In this document: in pieces, positions 57,586-64,000 of the stretch
Position numbering within the stretch: position 1 is the stretch's first letter
Layout of the letters: every line of letters begins with the position of its first letter
Origin: Sulfurimonas sp. hsl 1-7
GTDB taxonomy: Bacteria > Campylobacterota > Campylobacteria > Campylobacterales > Sulfurimonadaceae
Assembly (NCBI RefSeq): GCF_030577135.1
Contig: NZ_JAUIRR010000001.1
Span: 124,001-188,000, forward strand
Direction: 5' to 3'
DNA length: 64,000 bases
Notes under the pieces: model-generated
Databases searched by the model: none
What the model saw: only the letters and a program-made list of their open reading frames with translations
Told to the model about the DNA's origin: nothing
Program-made: the position numbers and the translations under genes

Positions 57586-58349
57586 TGAAACGAATTGTAG
57601 TTAAGGTTGGTAGTGCAGTTTTAACACAAGATGGTGAAATCGCATTAAATAGAATGAAAGCTTTAGTTGCTTTTTTAGCGGAATTAAAAAAAGAGCATGA
57701 AGTAATTTTAGTCTCATCGGGTGCTGTTGCAGGCGGGTATACAAAACTAAAACTAGACAGATCTGTTTTGGCAAATAAACAAGCTCTTGCTGCGATAGGG
57801 CAGCCTGTACTCTTACAAAGATATGCACATAAATTTGAAAAGTACGGAATTATCACGGCACAAGTTTTAGTTACGGCTGCAAACTTGTCTCGTGAAAGTG
57901 AGATACAAAAAATTAAAAACACTGTTGATACATTAATAGCAAACGATGTCATTCCAATCGTGAATGAAAATGATGCTACAGCAACAGAGGAGCTTGAAGT
58001 AGGGGATAATGACCAACTATCAGCTTATATGACAAAACATACAAATTCAGATATGTTAATTATCCTTTCTGATATAGATGCATATTATGACAAAGACCCT
58101 AGAAAACATGATGATGCACAAAAACTAAAAGTTGTTCATGATATATCTGAAGAAGAATTGACAAAAGATGTAACACCAAACAATATTTTTGCAACGGGTG
58201 GCATAGTGACTAAACTTAAAGCTGCCTCTTATCTGCTAAACAGTGATATAGATATGTTTTTAGCAAGTGGGTTTGATCTTGGTGACGTTAAAAATTTTAT
58301 GCTTGAAAAAAATCATATCGGTGGAACTTTATTTACAAAAGGTATATAA
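57585..58349 (+). CDS. proB: Glutamate 5-kinase, short form
   Basis: 254 residues. VVKVGSAVL at the start, VSSGAVAGGY and VNENDATATEE are kinase-core motifs. The C-terminal PUA domain of E. coli ProB is absent, as in other short forms. First step of proline synthesis. Coupled to both obgE and fmt by 1-bp overlaps. Confidence 0.95.
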   Translation: MKRIVVKVGSAVLTQDGEIALNRMKALVAFLAELKKEHEVILVSSGAVAGGYTKLKLDRSVLANKQALAAIGQPVLLQRYAHKFEKYGIITAQVLVTAANLSRESEIQKIKNTVDTLIANDVIPIVNENDATATEELEVGDNDQLSAYMTKHTNSDMLIILSDIDAYYDKDPRKHDDAQKLKVVHDISEEELTKDVTPNNIFATGGIVTKLKAASYLLNSDIDMFLASGFDLGDVKNFMLEKNHIGGTLFTKGI

Positions 58350-59257
58350 TGAATGTAATTTTTATGGGAACGCCATCTTATGCAGATGAGATTCTTAAAG
58401 AGCTTATTGCTGATCAAGAGATTAATGTAGTAGCTGTATATACACAACCCGATAAACCGGTTGGTAGAAAAAAAGTTTTAACGCCCCCACCTGTAAAAGT
58501 TACAGCTGAACAAGCAGCTATTGATGTATATCAACCGACACGCTTAAGAGATGAAGAAACAGTAGAAGAGCTTTTAAAAATAGAATGTGATTACATAGTT
58601 GTCGCTGCTTATGGTCAGATACTTCCTAAAGCAGTTTTAGAACATGCTCCATGCATCAATCTACATGCTTCAATACTTCCACAGTACAGAGGTGCAAGTC
58701 CAATTCAACAAACCCTTTTAAACGGTGACAATAAAACAGGTGTTACTGCTATGCTTATGGATGAGGGGCTAGATACCGGAGATATTATCAAGATTGAAGA
58801 GATCGAAGTACCCGCTGATGAGATGGTAGAAACACTTTTTGAGCGATTAACTGAGACAGCAACCTCTTTAACTATAGATGTGTTAAAAAACTTTGAGAAC
58901 TACCCAGCTGTAAAACAGGATGAATCACTTTCAACACACTGTACGAAAATTACAAAGGCTGAGGGAGAAGTCATTTTTGATGATGCACAAGTACTTTATA
59001 ATAAATATCGTGCATTTACACCATGGCCGGGGATCTATTTAGAGAGTGGATTAAAACTCAAAAATCTTTCTTTAGTTGAAATAGAATCAACAAACGATTC
59101 AGGAAAAATATTAGAAGTTAAAAAAGAGAGCATTATTGTAGGATGTACTAAAGGTTCTTTAGAGATATTCAGTGTACAACCTCAGTCAAAAAAAGAGATG
59201 AGCGTAATCTCTTACATTAACGGTCAAAGGATAGGTGTTGAAGATACTTTATCTTGA
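58349..59257 (+). CDS. fmt: Methionyl-tRNA formyltransferase
   Basis: 302 residues. NLHASILPQYRGASPIQ is the formyl-transfer motif (Asn, His, Asp triad with DTGDI), and the C-terminal OB fold follows. It formylates initiator tRNA. Overlaps the biotin ligase start by 23 bp. Confidence 0.97.
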   Translation: MNVIFMGTPSYADEILKELIADQEINVVAVYTQPDKPVGRKKVLTPPPVKVTAEQAAIDVYQPTRLRDEETVEELLKIECDYIVVAAYGQILPKAVLEHAPCINLHASILPQYRGASPIQQTLLNGDNKTGVTAMLMDEGLDTGDIIKIEEIEVPADEMVETLFERLTETATSLTIDVLKNFENYPAVKQDESLSTHCTKITKAEGEVIFDDAQVLYNKYRAFTPWPGIYLESGLKLKNLSLVEIESTNDSGKILEVKKESIIVGCTKGSLEIFSVQPQSKKEMSVISYINGQRIGVEDTLS

Positions 59258-59873
59258 TGAAGTTGACTCTACACAAAAATATTTAAAAAAACTAATACAA
59301 AATTCTACACCTGATTTACCTATAGCAGTTTCATCTGAGAGCCAGACTAACGGTATAGGAAGTCGTAACAATTCATGGAGCGGTATTTCAGGCAATCTAT
59401 TTCTCTCTTTTGCTCTTCCTTTTAAAGAGTTGCCGAATGATCTAAAACTTGAATCTGCTTCTATCTACTTTGCTTATCTTTTAAAAGAAACATTAGCCGA
59501 AAGTGGTTCAAAAGTATTTATAAAATGGCCTAATGATTTTTATCTCAATGAAAAAAAAATCGGGGGAATGATTACAACTATTGTAGAAGATTACTTGATT
59601 TGCGGTGTAGGATTAAACTTAGTGGCAGCACCGCAAGGGTTTGAAAAAATCGACATAAAGATAGAGAAAAAAGTGTTGCTTGAAAACTATTTCAAAAAAG
59701 TTGAAAAAAAAGTTTTATGGAAGAAAGTTTTTAGCAAATATAGGTTAGAATTTCACAAGAATAATAAATTTTTTGTGCATGTAAATGAGAAAAAAGTTTC
59801 TTTAAGTAATGCCATACTTGAAGCTGATGGAAGTTTAAATATTGATGGTGAGAGGATATACAGTCTAAGATGA
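59235..59873 (+). CDS. birA: Biotin-protein ligase, monofunctional
   Basis: 212 residues. The start is GTG 59235 or TTG 59238; both follow AAAGG. DEVDSTQKYLK, GIGSRNNSW (the biotinoyl-AMP loop) and IKWPNDFYLNEKKIGG are ligase motifs. No N-terminal DNA-binding domain, so it only attaches biotin, for example to acetyl-CoA carboxylase. Overlaps parA by 4 bp. Confidence 0.92.
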   Translation: MLKILYLDEVDSTQKYLKKLIQNSTPDLPIAVSSESQTNGIGSRNNSWSGISGNLFLSFALPFKELPNDLKLESASIYFAYLLKETLAESGSKVFIKWPNDFYLNEKKIGGMITTIVEDYLICGVGLNLVAAPQGFEKIDIKIEKKVLLENYFKKVEKKVLWKKVFSKYRLEFHKNNKFFVHVNEKKVSLSNAILEADGSLNIDGERIYSLR

Positions 59874-60652
59874 GTGAAGTAATAGTAATAGCAAATCAAA
59901 AGGGTGGGGTTGGAAAAACTACAACTGCAGTAAATCTTGCAGCTTCACTCGCTGTTGCTGAAAAAAAAGTTTTATTGATCGACTCTGATCCTCAAGCAAA
60001 TGCAACAACATCATTAGGGTTTCATAGAAATGATTATGAGTTTAATATTTATCATGTGCTTATTGGTGCAAAGAAACTCAAAGATATCATTTTAAAATCT
60101 GATCTTCCAACTTTACATCTTGCTCCTTCTAACATTGGTTTAGTTGGAATAGAGAAAGAGTACTATGATGCTGATAAAGCAAGAGGACGTGAGCTTGTTC
60201 TTAAAAAAGCTATCGCTCATGTTAAAAAAGATTATGACTATATTATTATAGATTCACCACCGGCACTTGGACCGATGACAATCAATGCACTTTCAGCATC
60301 AAACTCTGTAATTATTCCGATTCAATGTGAATTTTTTGCATTGGAAGGTTTGGCACAGTTATTAAATACTATTAAACTGGTAAGAAAATCAATCAATCCT
60401 AAGTTGAATATCAAAGGTTTCGTACCGACAATGTATTCATCGCAAAACAACTTGTCAAAACAAGTATTTGCAGACCTAAAACAACATTTTAAAGGGAAAC
60501 TTTTTACTGATGATGAAAGTAAATATATAGTAGTTCCGAGAAATGTAAAACTGGCAGAGTCTCCATCGTTTGGAAAGCCTGCAATTTTATATGATGTAAA
60601 ATCAATAGGTTCAATTGCATACCAAAATTTAGCGCAAGCAATAATAAAATAG
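59870..60652 (+). CDS. parA: Chromosome-partition ATPase ParA (Soj)
   Basis: 260 residues. Deviant Walker A KGGVGKTT (11-18), then DSDPQANATTSLG and the DSPPALG motif. It drives origin segregation with ParB. No N-terminal helix-turn-helix, so the short chromosomal type. ATGA overlap with birA. Confidence 0.97.
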   Translation: MSEVIVIANQKGGVGKTTTAVNLAASLAVAEKKVLLIDSDPQANATTSLGFHRNDYEFNIYHVLIGAKKLKDIILKSDLPTLHLAPSNIGLVGIEKEYYDADKARGRELVLKKAIAHVKKDYDYIIIDSPPALGPMTINALSASNSVIIPIQCEFFALEGLAQLLNTIKLVRKSINPKLNIKGFVPTMYSSQNNLSKQVFADLKQHFKGKLFTDDESKYIVVPRNVKLAESPSFGKPAILYDVKSIGSIAYQNLAQAIIK

Positions 60653-60671
60653 AAAAAAGGGGAGTTCAAAA

Positions 60672-61514
60672 GTGAAAAGTCAAAAACTTGGTCGTGGATT
60701 AGATGCACTTTTAGGAGAGATAGATGAAGCTTATGAGAATGAAGGTTCTCATAGAGATGCAATCTTAGAAATTCCTGTTAAAAGTATCCGTCCTAATCCT
60801 TACCAACCAAGAAAACATTTTGATGAAGATGCTTTACATGAACTTGCCGATTCTATTAAAAACGATGGATTAATTCAACCAATCGTAGTAAAAGAAGATG
60901 ATTTAGAAGGATATGTTCTTATTGCAGGAGAGAGACGTTTCCGTGCTTCCAAACTTGCAAAAATGAAAGAGATTAAAGCGATTATCTTAAATTCTGATGA
61001 ATATAAAATGCGTAAGTTTGCTCTTATTGAAAATATTCAACGTGAAGAGCTTAACTCTGTAGAACTAGCAGAAGCTTACGGAGAACTTTTAAAACTTCAT
61101 GAATTAACACATGATGAACTCTCTGGTATGATCCATAAAAGTAGAGCACATATTACAAATACATTACGTTTGCTGCAACTTTCAAAAAAAACACAAAAAG
61201 CTCTTATTGAAAAAAGTATCTCAGCTGGACATGCAAAAGTACTTGTCGGCTTAGATGATAAAGAGCAAGAATTAATTGTAAATTCTATTATCGGTCAGAA
61301 ATTAAGCGTACGTGAAGTTGAATCTATGATTAAGAATAGAAAGCAAAATTTAGAGAAAAAGCCTACTACAACAGAAAAAATCTCGTATGACTTTTCTAAT
61401 TTACAAGAAAAATTTGACACGTTTAATTTTAATTATAAAACTTCTGCAAATAAGCTAACTATCGAGTTTTCGTCCGAAGATGAGATTCGTGAATTTTTGT
61501 CACATTTATCGTAA
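60672..61514 (+). CDS. parB: Chromosome-partition protein ParB (Spo0J)
   Basis: 280 residues, start GTG 60672. VKSIRPNPYQPRKHFDE and GERRFRASKLAKM form the CTP-binding ParB/Srx-like domain; IENIQREELNSVELAEAY and a helix-turn-helix (MIHKSRAHITNTLRLLQL) follow. It loads on parS sites. No exact parS was seen here. Confidence 0.96.
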   Translation: MKSQKLGRGLDALLGEIDEAYENEGSHRDAILEIPVKSIRPNPYQPRKHFDEDALHELADSIKNDGLIQPIVVKEDDLEGYVLIAGERRFRASKLAKMKEIKAIILNSDEYKMRKFALIENIQREELNSVELAEAYGELLKLHELTHDELSGMIHKSRAHITNTLRLLQLSKKTQKALIEKSISAGHAKVLVGLDDKEQELIVNSIIGQKLSVREVESMIKNRKQNLEKKPTTTEKISYDFSNLQEKFDTFNFNYKTSANKLTIEFSSEDEIREFLSHLS

Positions 61515-61572
61515 TTTCTGCAAAAAAAATATTTTTTTTATAAATTTAACTATCCTTTCAATTTAATAATAG

Positions 61573-61578
61573 TATAAT
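61573..61578 (+). promoter_or_regulatory. -10 element of the ATP synthase operon
   Basis: TATAAT 23 bp before the atpF' ATG. AGGAGG (61591-61596) precedes the start. An 18-bp AT palindrome (A8-TA-T8, 61522-61539) lies upstream and may act as an UP-like element. Confidence 0.6.
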
Positions 61579-61600
61579 CTCGCAACTTTTAGGAGGTGCT

Positions 61601-62023
61601 ATGTTAGATATAAATCCAATGTTACTTTTGGCTACATTTGTTGTATTTGTTTCGCTTATAGCCGTTCTAAATAGTTGGCTTTATAATCCATTGTTTGGCT
61701 TTATGGACAAACGTGATGAAGATATCAAGAAAGACCTTGAAAAAGTAGGTTCGAATGATGCTGAAATCGCTGAGTTACAGGCAAAAGCTCAATCAATCAT
61801 TATGAACGCTAAACTAGAAGCTGCGGCCCTAAGAGAAAAAGTTATTGCGGATGCTAAAGAGTTAGCAGAGAACAAGTTGGAAGCAAAACGTGCTGAACTT
61901 GCAGTAGATTATGTTGAGTTTAAGCAGTCACTTGCTCAATCTCAAGAAGAGTTGACTAAAGAGCTCATGGCTCAAGTTCCAATGTTTAAAGAAGCTGTTA
62001 CAGCTAAAATAAGTCAAATATAA
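61601..62023 (+). CDS. ATP synthase F0 subunit b' (AtpF-like)
   Basis: 140 residues. One N-terminal membrane helix (about 5-28) leads to a long charged helix (DKRDEDIKKDLEKVGSNDAE, then KAQSIIMNAKLEAAALREKV) that forms the peripheral stalk. A second, similar b gene follows, the paired b/b' arrangement of this phylum. First gene of the atp operon. Confidence 0.92.
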   Translation: MLDINPMLLLATFVVFVSLIAVLNSWLYNPLFGFMDKRDEDIKKDLEKVGSNDAEIAELQAKAQSIIMNAKLEAAALREKVIADAKELAENKLEAKRAELAVDYVEFKQSLAQSQEELTKELMAQVPMFKEAVTAKISQI

Positions 62024-62032
62024 GGATGTAAT

Positions 62033-62545
62033 GTGAGTAGAATTTTAGTGTTATTACTAATGGTATCAACTTATGCATTAGCATCTGAAGCAGGTCATGA
62101 AAGTACTGATATAGTTCAAAGAACTGTTAACTTTTTATTATTTGCTGGACTTATTTGGTACCTTGTAGCAGAACCGGCAAAAAATTACTTCGCTTCAAGA
62201 AGTAATGAAATTGCTGATGAATTAAACAAAGTTCAAGAGAAACTTAAAGAATCTGTAGAACTCAAAAAAGAAGCATTGGCTAAAATATCAGAAGCTGAAA
62301 AGTTTGCTGAAGATTTGGCTGCCGCGTCTAAAAAAGAGAACAAGATTTTAAACGACAATATTATGTCTCAATGTGATTCTGATCTTGAAGTTATTGCAAA
62401 ACAACATGAGACGAAAAAAGATTTTGAAACAAGAAATATGGTTGTAGAAGTTGTTGAAGAAGTTATTTCTGAAACATTGAATCAAAGTTCTGAAATTTTT
62501 GATAGAGAAGCTATGGCTAACGTTATTTTAAAGAAGGTGGCATAG
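62033..62545 (+). CDS. atpF: ATP synthase F0 subunit b
   Basis: 170 residues, start GTG 62033. The N-terminus is signal-like (MSRILVLLLMVSTYALA) before the membrane helix NFLLFAGLIWYLVAEPAKNYF, a two-hydrophobic-segment start I recall from Helicobacter AtpF. A long coiled stalk follows. Second b-type subunit of the operon. Confidence 0.92.
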   Translation: MSRILVLLLMVSTYALASEAGHESTDIVQRTVNFLLFAGLIWYLVAEPAKNYFASRSNEIADELNKVQEKLKESVELKKEALAKISEAEKFAEDLAAASKKENKILNDNIMSQCDSDLEVIAKQHETKKDFETRNMVVEVVEEVISETLNQSSEIFDREAMANVILKKVA

Positions 62546-62548
62546 TAG

Positions 62549-63082
62549 ATGGAAGAATTAATAGCAAAAAGATATGTTAAAGCCTTAAAAGATGGCGTTG
62601 ATTTAGCATCTATAGAAGCAATTAGCGATGTTTTTTCTGCTTTATCTGATTCTTTTAAAGATGATAAATTTATCAAAATTGTTACTAACCCAGATGTAAC
62701 AATTGAAGATAAATCTAATATCTTATTAGAAGCGGTAAAACCAGCAAACTCTGAAAAACTGAATAATTTTGTAAAACTTCTTGTTGAAAACAAAAGAATC
62801 GAAGTTATTCCGGCTATTTCAGTTGAGCTAAAAAAAGATATAGCAAACTCAACGAAAACTTATGAAGGTACTGTTTTTAGCGACAGTGAGTTAGATTCAA
62901 AAGTTATCAGTGATTTAAGCAGCGGACTTAGTAAAAAGTTTGACTCTACAATAACTCTTAATTTTGTTAAAAATGACTTTAACGGAATTAAAGTTGCAGT
63001 AGACGGACTTGGTGTAGAGATTAATTTTTCTAAAGATAGAATTGATAATCAAATTATTCAACATATAATTAAAGCAATTTAA
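62549..63082 (+). CDS. atpH: ATP synthase F1 subunit delta
   Basis: 177 residues. Begins MEELIAKRYVKALKDGVDLA and ends with the beta-rich C-terminal domain (LSKKFDSTITLNFVKND). It links F1 to the b stalk. Spacing of 3 bp from atpF and 21 bp to atpA. Confidence 0.93.
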   Translation: MEELIAKRYVKALKDGVDLASIEAISDVFSALSDSFKDDKFIKIVTNPDVTIEDKSNILLEAVKPANSEKLNNFVKLLVENKRIEVIPAISVELKKDIANSTKTYEGTVFSDSELDSKVISDLSSGLSKKFDSTITLNFVKNDFNGIKVAVDGLGVEINFSKDRIDNQIIQHIIKAI

Positions 63083-63103
63083 CTTCAAGAGAGGAGAAAA
63101 ATA

Positions 63104-64000
63104 GTGGTAGCAAAAATCCAAGCTGATGAGATCAGCTCAATAATTAAAGAACGTATCGACAACTTTGAATTAAGTGTTGATATAAATGAAACAGGTAAGA
63201 TTGTTTCTTATGCTGACGGTGTTGCAAAAGTTTACGGACTAAGCAATGTAATGGCAGGAGAAATGGTTGAATTCGAAGACGGTACTAGAGGTTTAGTAAT
63301 GAACCTTGAGGAAGCAAGTGTAGGTGTTGTTATCCTTGGTTCTGGTGACAATCTTCGTGAAGGTATGAGTGTTAAGCGTCTTGGTAAACTTCTTCGTGTA
63401 CCTGTAGGTGATGCTCTTCTTGGTCGTGTAGTTAATGCTCTTGGTGAGCCAATTGACGGTAAAGGTCCAATCGAAGCAACTGAAACTCGTTTCGTTGAAG
63501 AAAAAGCTCCTGGTATCATGGAAAGAAAATCTGTACATGAGCCTTTAGCAACTGGTATCAAAGCTATTGATGCACTAGTGCCAATCGGTCGTGGTCAACG
63601 TGAGCTTATCATCGGTGATAGACAAACTGGTAAAACTACAGTTGCTGTAGATACTATTATCAACCAAAAAGGTAATGGTGTTGTTTGTGTATACGTAGCA
63701 GTAGGTCAAAAAGAATCAACTGTAGCACAAATTGTTCGTCGTTTAGAAGAGCACGGTGCAATGGAATATACAATTATCGTATCTGCAACTGCTGCTGAAG
63801 CTGCTGCACTTCAATTCTTAGCTCCATATACTGGTGTTACAATGGGTGAATATTTCCGTGACAATGCTCGTCATGGTCTTATCGTATACGATGATTTATC
63901 TAAGCATGCGGTAGCTTACCGTGAAATGTCACTTATCCTTCGTCGTCCTCCAGGTCGTGAAGCATACCCAGGTGATGTTTTCTATGTACACTCTCGTTTA
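63104..64000 (+). CDS. atpA: ATP synthase F1 subunit alpha, 3' end outside window
   Basis: Start GTG 63104 with AGAGGAG upstream. 299 codons visible: the beta-barrel domain, Walker A GDRQTGKT (171-178), and [20 protein letters not shown]. The frame is open to the edge. The alpha subunit forms the non-catalytic nucleotide sites of F1. Confidence 0.97.
   Translation, partial: MVAKIQADEISSIIKERIDNFELSVDINETGKIVSYADGVAKVYGLSNVMAGEMVEFEDGTRGLVMNLEEASVGVVILGSGDNLREGMSVKRLGKLLRVPVGDALLGRVVNALGEPIDGKGPIEATETRFVEEKAPGIMERKSVHEPLATGIKAIDALVPIGRGQRELIIGDRQTGKTTVAVDTIINQKGNGVVCVYVAVGQKESTVAQIVRRLEEHGAMEYTIIVSATAAEAAALQFLAPYTGVTMGEYFRDNARHGLIVYDDLSKHAVAYREMSLILRRPPGREAYPGDVFYVHSRL

Noticed and set aside
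59870-61600. Search for a parS site near parAB.
   Set aside because: No match to a TGTTTCACGTGAAACA-like palindrome was seen by eye; it may lie elsewhere on the chromosome.

Overview
The window looks like a chromosomal segment of a Campylobacterota (Epsilonproteobacteria) species, most likely Sulfurimonas or a close relative. The phylum call rests on recalled gene order. The block rplI-hslV-hslU-era-csd6 has the order of Helicobacter pylori HP0514-HP0518. The block fmt-birA-parA-parB-atpF'-atpF-atpH-atpA matches HP1141-HP1134. The polyprenyl synthase-hemA-proS-hemC run and the Rrf2 regulator next to flhA and rpsO resemble Campylobacter jejuni. The DNA is AT-rich, genes are packed tightly with 1-30 bp overlaps, and TTG starts are common. 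I saw no tRNA, rRNA, CRISPR array, insertion sequence, integrase or phage gene. The genus is a weaker inference.

Layout. 1-8270 (minus strand): a partial unrecognised gene, two peptidoglycan peptide-trimming enzymes of the Csd4 and Csd6 cell-shape families, era, the HslUV protease, ribosomal protein L9, a ferredoxin-thioredoxin-reductase/rhodanese fusion and argG. 8393-12842: flaG with a good sigma-28 promoter, then an MFS transporter, two unknown small genes and a MATE exporter that seems to start at ATT, facing a PhyH-type dioxygenase. 12945-20999: ligA-tlyA-ribF-truD, a cation efflux protein, cmoB, a hotdog thioesterase, a methyltransferase and a metallo-beta-lactamase-fold hydrolase. 21000-21405 is the only gap over 300 bp; it holds a 29-residue gene with its own promoter and terminator. 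21406-33454: a DUF455 ferritin-like protein, nadE, a DegT-type aminotransferase, lpxK, argB, two unknown genes, a polyprenyl diphosphate synthase, hemA, proS, fxsA, a DsbC-like protein, hemC and ung.

33435-43979: an exported nuclease-like protein and an M3 peptidase (minus), then a degenerate GGDEF protein, pyrH, rpoZ, spoT, tyrS, a nitronate monooxygenase-like enzyme with extra cysteines and a periplasmic amidase. 44003-47697 (minus): a DHH phosphoesterase, flhA and an Fe-S type Rrf2 regulator. 47855-55624: rpsO, an iron alcohol dehydrogenase, a small cysteine protein, kdsB, a tRNA methyltransferase-like protein, a YkgJ cysteine-cluster protein, a TPR lipoprotein, trpC, dapE, a periplasmic thioredoxin-like protein and ridA. 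55700-64000: rplU-rpmA, obgE-proB-fmt-birA-parA-parB and the start of the ATP synthase operon, cut at the window edge inside atpA.

Most of this is core genome: translation, cell wall, heme, NAD, FAD and lipid A synthesis, chromosome partition and energy. I found no clear new multi-gene system. The items most worth checking are the 29-residue gene, the ATT-start MATE exporter with its two unknown partners, the FTR-rhodanese fusion, the Csd6-Csd4 pair with a canonical zinc histidine, the cysteine-bearing nitronate monooxygenase, the degenerate GGDEF protein, and terminator hairpins that overlap coding ends.
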